DNA of 64,000 nucleotides from Flavobacteriaceae bacterium PS02337 (GTDB lineage Bacteria; Bacteroidota; Bacteroidia; Flavobacteriales; Flavobacteriaceae): the NCBI GenBank assembly GCA_029959285.1, contig JASCOE010000005.1:186001-250000 (forward strand), in the 5' to 3' direction. The notes beneath the pieces were generated by a model. That model worked only from the letters and a program-made list of their open reading frames with translations, had not been told where the DNA came from and did not search any database. Positions 1-8,647 of this stretch are shown here, in pieces (within the stretch, counting starts at the first letter, position 1; the number at the start of each line of letters is the position of its first letter). A program made the translations under genes and the position numbers.

Positions 1-1
1 A

Positions 2-916
2 TATACTCCGACTAAACCAAAAGTAATTGGCAAACAAACTGTCGAAGTTGACTTAGATGTTTTGGTTCCATATATCGACTGGACACCATTTTTTCAAACT
101 TGGGAATTGTACGGAAAATATCCGGCGATTTTAACGGATGAGGTTGTGGGCGAACAAGCAACTTCTGTTTTTGCCGATGCTCAGGCAATGTTGAAAGTAA
201 TTTTAGAAGAGAAAAAACTAAAAGCTAAAGGTATTTACGGCATTTTCCCTGCGAATCAAGTTGATGATGACGATATCGAATTGCGTGATGAAAACGGAAA
301 AGTTCTGGAGAAATTCTTAACGCTTCGTCAGCAGTCACAAAAAACAAAAGGCGCTCCAAACATTGCTTTAGCCGATTTTATTCTGCCAAAAGAAAGTGGA
401 ATAGATGATTATATGGGAGCTTTCTGCGTAACAACTGGTTTTGGTGTTGACGAATGGGCAGCGGAATACGAAAAGAATTTAGACGATTATAATTCGATTA
501 TGGTGAAAGCGCTTGCCGATCGTTTTGCTGAGGCTTTCGCCGAATATCTTCACGAAAAAGTTCGTAAAGATTTCTGGGGTTATGATAGTGAAGAATCTTT
601 AACCAACGAAGAATTGATTAAAGAAAATTATAAAGGAATTCGTCCGGCTCCGGGTTATCCAGCTTGTCCAGATCACTTGGAAAAACCAACAATCTGGAAG
701 CTTTTAAATGTGGCCGAAGAAATAGGAGTAACGCTGACAGAAAGCATGGCGATGTGGCCAGCTTCATCAGTTTCAGGATATTATTTCGGAAACCCAAAAA
801 GCCGATATTTCGGACTCGGAAAAATAAAAGAAGATCAGGTTGTAGATTACGCCAAACGACGCAATGTTCCAACGGATTACGCCATGAAATGGTTGAATCC
901 TAATATTGCGGACTAG
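2..916 (+). CDS. metH: Methionine synthase MetH, C-terminal part (5' end outside window)
   Basis: Cobalamin-dependent methionine synthase transfers a methyl group from methyltetrahydrofolate to homocysteine. The frame is open from base 2, so the gene starts upstream of the window. About 304 residues are visible and correspond to the activation (AdoMet-binding) domain that reductively reactivates the cobalamin. It contains the YIDWTPFF segment, the HLR-like LRQQSQK stretch, IMVKALADRFAEAFAEYLHE and the AdoMet-domain signature RPAPGYPACPDH, and ends shortly after an AMWPASSVSGYYF segment, as E. coli MetH does. The homocysteine, folate and B12-binding domains lie outside. It is followed by a small four-helix-bundle gene and metF, which supplies its methyl donor. 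The family assignment is certain; whether MetH is one protein or split upstream cannot be seen. Confidence 0.96.
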   Translation, partial: YTPTKPKVIGKQTVEVDLDVLVPYIDWTPFFQTWELYGKYPAILTDEVVGEQATSVFADAQAMLKVILEEKKLKAKGIYGIFPANQVDDDDIELRDENGKVLEKFLTLRQQSQKTKGAPNIALADFILPKESGIDDYMGAFCVTTGFGVDEWAAEYEKNLDDYNSIMVKALADRFAEAFAEYLHEKVRKDFWGYDSEESLTNEELIKENYKGIRPAPGYPACPDHLEKPTIWKLLNVAEEIGVTLTESMAMWPASSVSGYYFGNPKSRYFGLGKIKEDQVVDYAKRRNVPTDYAMKWLNPNIAD

Positions 917-1004
917 AATAGTTGATGGTTGATGGTTTTTGGTTGTCGGACTTATTCGAAATCTAAAAACTATCAACTTTCAACTAACAACCAACAACTA
1001 ATAA
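917..1004. repeat. Intergenic GTTGATGG/CCAACAAC inverted repeat, left of the four-helix-bundle gene
   Basis: The gap between metH and the next gene consists of GTTGATGGTTGATGG-type units on the left and the complementary type (ATCAACTTTCAACTAACAACC) on the right, forming an imperfect palindrome. Similar sequence recurs at 1365-1450 and 30531-30598. Confidence 0.7.
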
Positions 1005-1007
1005 AAA

Positions 1008-1364
1008 ATGGAATACAATAAATTAGAAGTTTGGATGGAAGCTCGGAAATTGGTGAATTTATTGTATGATTCTTCTAAATTGTTTCCAAAAGAAGAATTG
1101 TTTGGATTGACTAATCAAATGAGAAGAGCTGCGGTTTCAATACCATCAAATATTGCTGAGGGTTGTGGACGACAGACATCAAAAGAAACAATACATTTTC
1201 TTCACATTTCAAGAGGATCGTTGTATGAATTAGAAACTCAATATTATTTGGCATTAGATCAAAAATATATTGATGAGAGTACATTTAGTATCGTGTTAGC
1301 ACAGATTCAAACTTGTAAAAAGTTATTAAACGGGTTTATTAACTACTATAAAAAATTAATATAG
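1008..1364 (+). CDS. Four-helix-bundle protein (23S rRNA intervening-sequence protein family)
   Basis: A 118-residue protein of the family first noted as ORFs in 23S rRNA intervening sequences (S23/IVS, 'four helix bundle protein'). Diagnostic features are the N-terminal KLEVWMEARKLV helix, the conserved RRAAVSIPSNIAEGCGR turn (about residues 41-57) and the helix with SRGSLYELETQ. The molecular function of the family is not known; no catalytic residues are evident. It sits between metH and metF with no relation to methionine synthesis, and both flanks are made of the same repeat type, so I infer a later insertion into a metH-metF pair. The family call is secure and the role unknown. Confidence 0.85.
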   Translation: MEYNKLEVWMEARKLVNLLYDSSKLFPKEELFGLTNQMRRAAVSIPSNIAEGCGRQTSKETIHFLHISRGSLYELETQYYLALDQKYIDESTFSIVLAQIQTCKKLLNGFINYYKKLI

Positions 1365-1450
1365 TTAATGGTTGTCAGTTGTTGGTTGATGGTTTGGCAT
1401 CAATAAACCCTGAAATTAACTAACAACAATCAACCAAAAACTATCAACTA
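1365..1450. repeat. Intergenic GTTGGTTGATGG / CAACAATCAACC inverted repeat, right of the four-helix-bundle gene
   Basis: The gap before metF repeats the composition of 917-1004: GTTGTTGGTTGATGG-like units, then their complement ending in AACTATCAACTA just upstream of the metF ATG. Confidence 0.65.
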
Positions 1451-1457
1451 AAAAAGA

Positions 1458-2414
1458 ATGAAAGTAACAGAACATATAGAAAACGCCAAAGGAAAAACAT
1501 TATTCTCATTTGAAATTATTCCGCCTCAAAAGGGGAAAAGCATTCAGGAATTGTACGATAATATCGATCCGTTAATGGAGTTTAAACCGCCGTTTATTGA
1601 TGTAACGACTTCTCGCGAAGAGTATATTTACATTGATAAAGGCAACGGACTTTTGGATAAAAAACTGACTCGTATGCGTCCGGGAACGCTTGGAATTTGC
1701 GCTTCTATAAAACATAAATACAATGTCGATACCGTTCCGCATTTGCTTTGCGGTGGTTTTACTCAGGAAGAAACTGAATACATGCTTGTTGATTGTCAAT
1801 ATTTGGGAATCAACAATGTAATGGCGCTTCGTGGCGATGCCATGAAAGACGAACAATCTTTTGTACCAAAAGCTGGTGGTAATCATTACGCAGTTGATTT
1901 GGTTCGTCAAATCAAAGATTTGAATTGCGGAAAATATCTTCATGAAGTAATGGATGCTGATAACAAAGCTGATTTTTGTATTGGTGTTGCGGGTTATCCT
2001 GAAAAGCACCTGGAATCACCTTCGTTACAATCAGATTTAAAAAGATTAAAAGAAAAAGTGGATGCAGGAGCAGATTATGTGGTAACACAAATGTTTTTTG
2101 ATAATTCGAAATATTTTGCTTTCGTAGAGAAAGCAAGAGAAATGGGTATTACAATTCCAATTATTCCTGGAATTAAGCCAATTGCTGTTCAAAGACATTT
2201 ACAAGTTTTACCGCAGATTTTCAGAATTGATTTGCCAGAAGATTTAATCGATGCTGTAGATAAATGCAAAAACAATGCTGAAATCAAACAAGTTGGAATC
2301 GAATGGGCAATTCAGCAATCATTAGAATTAAAAGCTGCCGGAGTTCCGTTTTTACATTATTATTCAATGGGTAAATCTGAGAATATTCGTCAGATTGCAA
2401 GTCAGGTTTTTTAA
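1458..2414 (+). CDS. metF: 5,10-methylenetetrahydrofolate reductase
   Basis: MetF reduces 5,10-methylene-THF to 5-methyl-THF with FAD and NAD(P)H in the cytoplasm, providing the methyl donor for MetH. The 318-residue length is typical of the bacterial single-domain TIM-barrel enzyme. Visible motifs are FSFEIIPPQKG near the N-terminus (with the catalytic Glu region), PFIDVTTSREEY, the ALRGDA FAD-binding segment (about residue 123) and YVVTQMFFD. The ATG at 1458 directly follows the repeat-filled gap after the four-helix-bundle gene. The metH-metF proximity supports the call. A palindrome immediately after the stop codon may end the transcript. Confidence 0.96.
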   Translation: MKVTEHIENAKGKTLFSFEIIPPQKGKSIQELYDNIDPLMEFKPPFIDVTTSREEYIYIDKGNGLLDKKLTRMRPGTLGICASIKHKYNVDTVPHLLCGGFTQEETEYMLVDCQYLGINNVMALRGDAMKDEQSFVPKAGGNHYAVDLVRQIKDLNCGKYLHEVMDADNKADFCIGVAGYPEKHLESPSLQSDLKRLKEKVDAGADYVVTQMFFDNSKYFAFVEKAREMGITIPIIPGIKPIAVQRHLQVLPQIFRIDLPEDLIDAVDKCKNNAEIKQVGIEWAIQQSLELKAAGVPFLHYYSMGKSENIRQIASQVF

Positions 2415-2498
2415 TGTCATTGCGAGGAACGAAGCAATCTCACGTTGCATATCTTTTGTGCCTTTCTTAGTGCGGTTGCTTCGTTCCTCGCAATGACA
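2415..2498. repeat. REP-like palindrome, family A (GTCATTGCGAGGAACGA)
   Basis: A perfect 23-bp inverted repeat: the left arm 2415-2437 contains TGTCATTGCGAGGAACGA and the right arm 2476-2498 is its exact reverse complement, separated by 38 bases. It starts at the base after the metF stop codon and may serve as a transcription barrier. Related copies occur at 40772-40903 and 47613-47796. Confidence 0.85.
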
Positions 2499-2549
2499 AA
2501 CAAGGCTTGAAATTTAGATTTTAAATATTGGAATTTAACTTTAACGATC

Positions 2550-3203
2550 ATGAAACAAGAAGAATTACAAGCCATAGCCTCACAACTAAAACATCCAACG
2601 GGAGAAAAAGGAATCGAAATGGGGAATATGATGAACGAAACGAACATCAATATGACTAAACATTCGATTCAGAATCTTAATATTTCAAGCGAAAACAGAA
2701 TTCTAGAACTAGGACACGGAAATGCTGGTCACGTAGAATTTTTATTCGAACAAGCTGAAAAACTAAAATATTACGGACTGGAAATGTCGGAATTGATGTT
2801 TCAGGAAGGGCGCCAGATTAATCGAAATTTTGTTTCTCAAAAACAAGCTTTCTTTTCACTTTATGATGGAAATACAATTCCGTTTGAAGATGAGTTATTC
2901 GATAAAATATTTACTGTAAACACGATTTATTTTTGGCAAAAACCTGAAGAATTACTTTCGGAAATCTACAGAGTTTTAAAGCCAAATGGAAACTTCTGTT
3001 TGACATTTGCAGAAGAAGATTTTATGAAAAAATTGCCTTTTACACAATTCGAATTTGAATTATATAGCACTGAAAAAGCACAGGAATTAATCAAAAAAAC
3101 GTCTTTTAAAATTGTATACACAGAAACTCAGACCGAAAAAGTAAAAAGTAAAACAGGAGAATTGGTTGATAGAGCTTTTACAACTATCGTTCTGGAGAAA
3201 TAA
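2550..3203 (+). CDS. Class I SAM-dependent methyltransferase, substrate unknown
   Basis: A 217-residue Rossmann-fold methyltransferase. Motif I is ILELGHGNAGH (about residues 50-60), a variant of the usual ExGxGxG. It is followed by YYGLEMSELM, with an acidic residue that would contact the AdoMet ribose, and by TVNTIYFWQKPEELLSEIYR and VLKPNG, typical of the methyltransf_11/25 group (motifs II and III). No signal peptide or membrane segment is visible. The ATG at 2550 was chosen because the N-terminal helix before motif I is complete. Neighbours (metF upstream, a transporter downstream) do not reveal the substrate; a small metabolite is more likely than RNA. A terminator-like repeat follows. 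Confidence 0.85.
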   Translation: MKQEELQAIASQLKHPTGEKGIEMGNMMNETNINMTKHSIQNLNISSENRILELGHGNAGHVEFLFEQAEKLKYYGLEMSELMFQEGRQINRNFVSQKQAFFSLYDGNTIPFEDELFDKIFTVNTIYFWQKPEELLSEIYRVLKPNGNFCLTFAEEDFMKKLPFTQFEFELYSTEKAQELIKKTSFKIVYTETQTEKVKSKTGELVDRAFTTIVLEK

Positions 3204-3204
3204 T

Positions 3205-3278
3205 TTTTTTTGCCACAGATTAAAAAGATTAGAGAGGATTTTTAATCTGTGTAAATCCTTTAATCTGTGGCAAAAAAA
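3205..3278. repeat. Family B palindrome (GCCACAGATTA), terminator-like
   Basis: An 18-bp perfect inverted repeat: seven T's plus GCCACAGATTA at 3205-3222, and its complement TAATCTGTGGC plus seven A's at 3261-3278. It lies two bases after the methyltransferase stop codon. Variants recur at 12022-12182, 26346-26410 and 28851-28908. Confidence 0.75.
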
Positions 3279-3336
3279 TCTCAGCAGTTTTTTGAGTACT
3301 TTCATTATTTATTATTAATCTTTCTGATCTACAACT

Positions 3337-4560
3337 ATGGAAGTTAAGAAAATCAATTTTTTGCAGAGTTATAGCAGTATTTTATGGCTTCTTGGGGGAA
3401 TTATAATCGGAAGTATTTTCGGATTGGTTTTCGGAGAAGATGTTTTAATCATAAAACCGCTTGGTGATATATTTCTGAATTTACTTTTTACAGCCATTAT
3501 TCCACTTATATTTTTTACAATTGGTTCTTCGATTGCTAATTTGGAACGAACAGAAAAACTAGGAAAACTATTTGTGATTATGATATTGGTTTTTTTAGCG
3601 ACGATTCTTATTTCAGGAATTGTAATGATTTGTGCTGTATATCTTTTTCCAATTCATCAAGATATAGCGATTACTAAAATTCCGTTTGAAAAAATTGAAT
3701 CAGGATCGGCTGGAGATCAAATTGCGAAACTGCTTACTGCAAATGATTTCTTCGAATTATTATCGAGGAAAAGTATGTTGGCACTTATAATTTTCTCTTT
3801 TTTAATTGGTTTCGCAACATTACAATCAGGCGAAAAAGGAAATGCTTTCAAAAGTTTTCTAGATTCTGGAAATGAAGTAATGAAACAGCTTTTGAACATT
3901 ATAATGAAATCTGCACCAATTGGTTTAGGAGCCTATTTTGCTTATCAAGTTGGTGTTTTTGGACCGCAGCTGCTTGGCGTTTATGCAAAACCTATGGCTG
4001 TTTATTATGCGGCCTGTATCTTTTATTTCTTTATCTTTTTTAGCTTGTATGCACTCGTCGCTGGCGGAAAAAGAGCTTTCAATGTTTTTTGGAGTAATAA
4101 TATAACGCCTTCCTTAACCGCAGTAGGAACTTGCAGTAGTATCGCCACGATTCCAGCAAATTTAGACGCGGCAGAAAAAATGGGAATTCCAGCACATGTC
4201 CGAAATTTAGTAATCCCGCTTGGTGCGCCTCTGCATAAAGACGGTTCGAGTATGTCATCCATCTTAAAAATAACCTTTTTATTTGCCATGTTTGGGAAGG
4301 ATTTTACAGAACCTTCAACCATTCTTTTAGCACTTGGAATTACAGTAATTGTTTCGATTGTCGAAGGTGGAATTCCAAACGGTGGTTATATTGGAGAAAT
4401 TTTAGCCATAACAGTTTACGGTTTTCCAATGGAACAAGCACTTCCTGTCGCCATGATTTTAGGAACTCTCGTTGATCCAATTGCTACTTTATTAAATGCA
4501 AACGGCGATGTAATTTGCTCGATGATGGTTTCCAGATTCTCAGAGAAAACCAAGTGGTAG
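3337..4560 (+). CDS. Dicarboxylate/amino-acid:cation symporter (SLC1/DAACS family)
   Basis: A 407-residue inner-membrane carrier of the glutamate-transporter-homologue family, importing a substrate with Na+ or H+. Repeated hydrophobic segments span the protein. Family landmarks are the Ser-rich hairpin GTCSSIATIPANL (about residue 268), the TM7 segment GAPLHKDGSSMSSIL in place of the usual NMDGT, and the TM8 segment LVDPIATLLNANGD. Aligned by eye with GltPh, the TM8 Asp, Asn and final Asp of D...RT..N..GD are kept, but the Arg that binds the side-chain carboxylate of glutamate/aspartate is Ala here. I infer a neutral or otherwise unusual substrate. A PLP decarboxylase follows 89 bases downstream on the same strand and may use the imported amino acid. 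Confidence 0.9.
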   Translation: MEVKKINFLQSYSSILWLLGGIIIGSIFGLVFGEDVLIIKPLGDIFLNLLFTAIIPLIFFTIGSSIANLERTEKLGKLFVIMILVFLATILISGIVMICAVYLFPIHQDIAITKIPFEKIESGSAGDQIAKLLTANDFFELLSRKSMLALIIFSFLIGFATLQSGEKGNAFKSFLDSGNEVMKQLLNIIMKSAPIGLGAYFAYQVGVFGPQLLGVYAKPMAVYYAACIFYFFIFFSLYALVAGGKRAFNVFWSNNITPSLTAVGTCSSIATIPANLDAAEKMGIPAHVRNLVIPLGAPLHKDGSSMSSILKITFLFAMFGKDFTEPSTILLALGITVIVSIVEGGIPNGGYIGEILAITVYGFPMEQALPVAMILGTLVDPIATLLNANGDVICSMMVSRFSEKTKW

Positions 4561-4649
4561 CTTTATCAGCATAATATTTTCTATTTACTTTAAAAACAAT
4601 TAGTTTAATCTGCTTTCATCTGAATAAATCAGCGTGAAACTAAACAACG

Positions 4650-6062
4650 ATGAATAAAATGAATTCAATATTACAACATGATCTAAACGATTTCCAAAAT
4701 ATTTTGGATAAAACAAAACAAACAGGAGTTGATTTTCTGAAGAATATAGAAGATATTCCAACTTCAAATAAATATTCCATAGATCCTCAAAAAGAATTAA
4801 ACGAGCTTGGATTAGGTTCGTTGGGAGCTTTAGAAGAATTCAATCAAAGACTAGCGCCTTTGATGGTTTCTTCGCCAGGACCAAGATATTGGGGATTTGT
4901 AACAGGAGGTTCGACACCTGCATCAATTGTTGGAGATTGGTTGGCTGCAGTTTACGATCAGAATCCGCAAGCTTTTAGCAGTCAAGGGGGAGTTTCGGCT
5001 TTAATTGAGGCAGAAACAATCAATCTTCTATTAGAACTTTTAGAGTTGCCAGATCATTTTTCAGGCGGATTTGTTACGGGCGCAACAATGTCCAATTTTA
5101 CTAATTTGGGAGTGGCAAGACAATGGTTTGGAGCACAGTTTGGAAAAGATTTTGCTAAAAACGGAATTTCAGAAACCATCAATATTTTGACTGCAACGCC
5201 GCATTCATCTTCTATAAAATCACTTTCGATGTTAGGAGTTGGAAGCCAGAATTATACTTTAATAAAAACTGTTGAAGGCAATAGAGAAGCAATAGATATT
5301 GCGGATTTAGAAAAAAATATTCAGCATTTAAATGGAAAACCTTTCATTTTGATTTCGAGCGCAGGAACTGTAAACACAGCCGATTTTGATGATTTTGAAG
5401 CTATTTCAGAATTGAGAAAAAAATATAAATTCTGGTGGCATATTGATGCTGCATTTGGTGGATTTGCTGCAGTTTCAGAAAAACACAAACATTTGGTGCA
5501 AGGTTGGGAAGATGCAGACAGCATTACAATCGATTGTCATAAATGGCTGAATGTGCCTTACGAAAGTGCTTTTTATTTAATTAAAAAAGAACATCTTAAT
5601 CTTCAGATTGAGACATTCCAGAATTCGAATGCGCCATATTTAGGAAATCCGTTAGAGAATTTTAATTATTTGAATGTTCTTCCAGAAAACTCAAGACGTT
5701 TGCGCGCATTGCCGGCTTGGTTTTCGCTTAAAGCGTATGGAAAAGAAGGTTACAAAGATATAATTGAAAACAGTACTGCACTTGCTTTACATTTTGCAAA
5801 TGCTTTAATCGAACAAGAATATTTCGAATTATTGGCTCCAATTCGTTTGAATAATGTTTGCTTTACTTTAAAAGGAAATGAAAATCAAGATAAAGTATCT
5901 CAATTTTTGATTAAATTAAATGATAGCGGAAAAGTATTTATGACGCCGACTTTTTATCAAAACAAAAAAGGAATCAGAGCTTCTTTTGTAAATTGGAGAA
6001 CTTCAGAAAATGATATTAGAATTGTGATTCAGGAAATGATTGAAGTTTTTCAGCAACTATAA
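4650..6062 (+). CDS. Pyridoxal-phosphate group II amino-acid decarboxylase
   Basis: A 470-residue cytoplasmic fold-type I PLP enzyme of the aromatic-L-amino-acid/glutamate decarboxylase group. The N-terminal substrate loop region reads SPGPRYWGFVTGGSTPAS (about residues 74-91). HIDAAFGGF holds the Asp that contacts the PLP ring nitrogen, and DCHKWLNVPYESAF holds the Lys expected to form the Schiff base. SSAGTVNTADFDDF is the family's cofactor-domain strand. The full length matches the family. The substrate cannot be read from sequence: aromatic, acidic or diamino acids are all possible. The upstream SLC1 carrier lacking the carboxylate-binding Arg weakly favours a non-acidic substrate. A hairpin follows at 6077-6104. 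Confidence 0.88.
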   Translation: MNKMNSILQHDLNDFQNILDKTKQTGVDFLKNIEDIPTSNKYSIDPQKELNELGLGSLGALEEFNQRLAPLMVSSPGPRYWGFVTGGSTPASIVGDWLAAVYDQNPQAFSSQGGVSALIEAETINLLLELLELPDHFSGGFVTGATMSNFTNLGVARQWFGAQFGKDFAKNGISETINILTATPHSSSIKSLSMLGVGSQNYTLIKTVEGNREAIDIADLEKNIQHLNGKPFILISSAGTVNTADFDDFEAISELRKKYKFWWHIDAAFGGFAAVSEKHKHLVQGWEDADSITIDCHKWLNVPYESAFYLIKKEHLNLQIETFQNSNAPYLGNPLENFNYLNVLPENSRRLRALPAWFSLKAYGKEGYKDIIENSTALALHFANALIEQEYFELLAPIRLNNVCFTLKGNENQDKVSQFLIKLNDSGKVFMTPTFYQNKKGIRASFVNWRTSENDIRIVIQEMIEVFQQL

Positions 6063-6076
6063 TCGTCTAAAAACAG

Positions 6077-6104
6077 AAGAGCCTGTTTGAAGGAACAGGC
6101 TCTT
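6077..6104. terminator. Hairpin between convergent decarboxylase and TonB receptor genes
   Basis: The arms AAGAGCCTGTT (6077-6087) and AACAGGCTCTT (6094-6104) pair perfectly around a 6-base loop. The T-tract is weak on the plus strand and moderate on the minus strand. Confidence 0.65.
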
Positions 6105-6151
6105 AACTAACACAAAAAAAAACAAAAAACAAGGTATTTAAAGAACGAATT

Positions 6152-8269
6152 TTAAATGCGGTATGTAAATGCAATTGTCGCAATACGATTGTCTAGATCA
6201 TATCTTTTATCGATTCCCGTTTGCGCAACTACAGACTTAATGTAGAAATTATTGGTATTGAAAACGTCAGTAAAATTTAATTTGACATTTCCTTTTTTTG
6301 CTAAAACTTGCTTTGAAATTCCGATGCTGAAATCGAAGAAACCGTCTCTTTGGTAAACTCCAAGATTAGATTTTGATTGATATTGCGCATTTCCTTCGGC
6401 TTTCCAAGTATCACTAATTGTAAACGAATTTTGTACACTTACATTCAAAGTCATAATCGGATCAATGGTGTTACTGTTTAAAACTTGTCCCATGAATTTA
6501 TTTTCAAAAACATTCAATAATGTATTCACAGACCACCATTTGTAAAATTCTGCTGTATTGGTAATGTTGATTCCGTAATTGTATGATTTGTCAACATTTA
6601 TTTGAGTTGTAACCGTCGTATTGGTGTCTGGATTATAATTGTACACTTCCGTGAAAACATCTTTGGTGCTATTAAAATAAAGAGAAGCCATAAAGTTACT
6701 TTTCCACGCATAACCAATTTCCATTGCATGTGTAATCTCTGGAATCAAGTTCGGGTTTCCCTGCGAATAATTGAATGAATCATCGTAAAATCGAAACGGA
6801 TTCAAATCAAATTGGCTAGGTCTGTTGATTCTTTTGCTGTAAGAAGCGTGAGTAGAATGGTTATTTGTGAATTCATATTTTAAAGAAAGACTAGGAAACC
6901 ATTTTAAATAATCATCCTTATGTTCTTCATTTAAGGTTTTCTGATCAATATTGATAGCAGTATATTCCGTTCTTAAACCAACCTGAATATTCAATTTTTC
7001 TAACTGATATTTATAATTCGCGTAAGCAGCATAAATTTGTTCATTATATTCAAAATGATTGGTCGAATTAAAATCGATTAACCATTGATTGTTATCGTAA
7101 TATTCGTAAACAGAAGGATTGTCGTTGTTTTTGATGCTGGCTTTTAAACCATATTCTAGAGATTGTTTTTCCTTGAAAGGATTTACAAAATCAACTTTCC
7201 CAGTAAAAACTTTTAATTGAGACGGAATAAAACCTCTGCGGTCATTTACAACAGTTGCATTTGCAGTATTATCTGCACTTTGAAATTGATTGGATCTAAA
7301 TTTTGAAGTTTCATATTCAAAATCAAAAGAAACATTTTTTCCTTCTGTATTAAATTTATGAGTTCCAGAAAAAGCGTACGTGTAATCGTTCCATTTTTCT
7401 TTACTATCATTATAAGTAATGGCATCAAAAATAGGCTGATTTGCTGTATTTACAACGGTATTTGTTCCGTCGGCAATATTTTCATATCGACCAATTTTGG
7501 CATCAACATAGAATTCTAAATTTGTTTTTGGTGAAACTTCATATTGTGTTCCAATTTTGAAATTATTAGAAGTTAAAGGTTCGTCGGTTATAGAAGTCTG
7601 ATGGTTTTTACTTGCAATTTCCTGGCGCGTCTGATCCGTGTATTGAATCTGATTAAACTCTTTGCGCTCTTCTTCTCCACGGAAAGTGTAACTGTAATTA
7701 CCAAAAACGCCCCATTTTTCTTTATTATAATTTAAATTGAAACCAGAATTAGTTCTGTTTTTTCGACCTCTTCCATAACTTGTAAATGCTGTTCCTTTTA
7801 GGCCAGAAGCATTTGGTTTTTTTAGAATAATATTGATAATTCCGGCTTTTCCTGCCGCATCATATTTAGAAGAAGGATTTGTGATTACTTCAATTTGTTT
7901 GATATTTGATGAGGTTGTTGCTTTTAAATAATTAGCCAATTCTTTCTGAGAAAGCTGTGTCAATTTTCCGTTTATCATAACCGCAACGCCTTGCTGTCCG
8001 CGAATTGACAAATCACCATCTTGAGAAACTACAACGCCTGGTGCGCGAGATAAAACGTCAAGTGCGGTTCCGCCTTCAGAAACGATGCTGTTTTCCACAT
8101 TAAAAACCAAACGATCTGATTTTTGAGTATAAAGTACTTTCTTTTTGCTAATCACAATTTCATCTAAAGCTGTTATCGTTGTCTCTACAATACTGTCGGT
8201 TTCTTTTTCTGTTTGAGAATATCCATATACTGAAAAAGCAAGCATAATGGAGGTTATAAAATTTTTCAT
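6152..8269 (-). CDS. TonB-dependent outer-membrane receptor (outer membrane beta-barrel family protein)
   Basis: A 705-residue outer-membrane receptor taking up an unidentified ligand with energy from TonB. The N-terminus is a Sec signal peptide ending near GYSQT. After a short linker comes the plug domain: RLVFNVENSIVSEGGTALD, APGVVVSQDGDLSIRGQQG, INGKLTQLS and IEVITNPSSKYDAAGKAGI. The rest is a beta-barrel ending in IATIAFTYRI. It lacks the carboxypeptidase-like domain common at the start of Bacteroidota receptors, and no SusD partner lies nearby. It resembles the OMP_b-brl_3 group, often linked to metals or peptides, so the ligand is open. A 200-base leader precedes the ATG. Confidence 0.9.
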   Translation of the reverse strand: MKNFITSIMLAFSVYGYSQTEKETDSIVETTITALDEIVISKKKVLYTQKSDRLVFNVENSIVSEGGTALDVLSRAPGVVVSQDGDLSIRGQQGVAVMINGKLTQLSQKELANYLKATTSSNIKQIEVITNPSSKYDAAGKAGIINIILKKPNASGLKGTAFTSYGRGRKNRTNSGFNLNYNKEKWGVFGNYSYTFRGEEERKEFNQIQYTDQTRQEIASKNHQTSITDEPLTSNNFKIGTQYEVSPKTNLEFYVDAKIGRYENIADGTNTVVNTANQPIFDAITYNDSKEKWNDYTYAFSGTHKFNTEGKNVSFDFEYETSKFRSNQFQSADNTANATVVNDRRGFIPSQLKVFTGKVDFVNPFKEKQSLEYGLKASIKNNDNPSVYEYYDNNQWLIDFNSTNHFEYNEQIYAAYANYKYQLEKLNIQVGLRTEYTAINIDQKTLNEEHKDDYLKWFPSLSLKYEFTNNHSTHASYSKRINRPSQFDLNPFRFYDDSFNYSQGNPNLIPEITHAMEIGYAWKSNFMASLYFNSTKDVFTEVYNYNPDTNTTVTTQINVDKSYNYGINITNTAEFYKWWSVNTLLNVFENKFMGQVLNSNTIDPIMTLNVSVQNSFTISDTWKAEGNAQYQSKSNLGVYQRDGFFDFSIGISKQVLAKKGNVKLNFTDVFNTNNFYIKSVVAQTGIDKRYDLDNRIATIAFTYRI

Positions 8270-8580
8270 GTTGTTTGTAATTTGGCAGATTCTAAATTTT
8301 GTTTAGAATCTAATCTTGTAATTTTTTGATTCAGAATTATTGCAGAACGATTTGTTCTAATTTGTCTGAAAATCTTTTTTGAAGATTTATGGCTTGATTT
8401 GAAACAACAGAAATAGTTTTTTTGAAAGTCTGGAGTATAAGTAACATACCGTGGCATTTAAAATTTGATTTGTCAAATATAATACTATTTATAACAAGTC
8501 TAAATAAAAATAGTAATTATTTTTATTGAAAACACCTTAGTTTGCTGATTTTTAGTAAAAAGGAAAAAGAAATAAAATAA
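8270..8580 (-). promoter_or_regulatory. Promoter and long leader of the TonB receptor
   Basis: On the minus strand a perfect -7 box TATATTTG lies at 8474-8481, putting the start site near 8467 and giving a leader of about 200 bases. A TTG at 8495-8497 is only 13 bases from it, short for the -33 element. The leader contains a hairpin with arms GATTCTAAA/TTTAGAATC near 8289-8312. A 63-codon frame starting at 8457 covers the leader and overlaps the receptor start by 4 bases. I recognise no known riboswitch. Confidence 0.5.
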
Positions 8581-8616
8581 AAAAGCGGTTTGTTTTAAAT
8601 AAAACAAACCGCTTTT
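8581..8616 (-). terminator. Terminator of gldA
   Basis: Perfect palindrome with arms AAAAGCGGTTTGTTTTA and its complement, ending 31 bases past the gldA stop codon. On the minus strand it is followed by a T-rich run. Confidence 0.85.
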
Positions 8617-8647
8617 CGTCTGAAAAACCGTGACTGAGACTGAAAAC

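Noticed and set aside
1572-2009. 145-codon frame opposite metF
   Set aside because: Antisense shadow of metF with no signal or domain.
2417-2650. 77-codon minus frame over the metF repeat
   Set aside because: Reads the REP palindrome (RNEAT-type peptide) and the antisense of the methyltransferase start.
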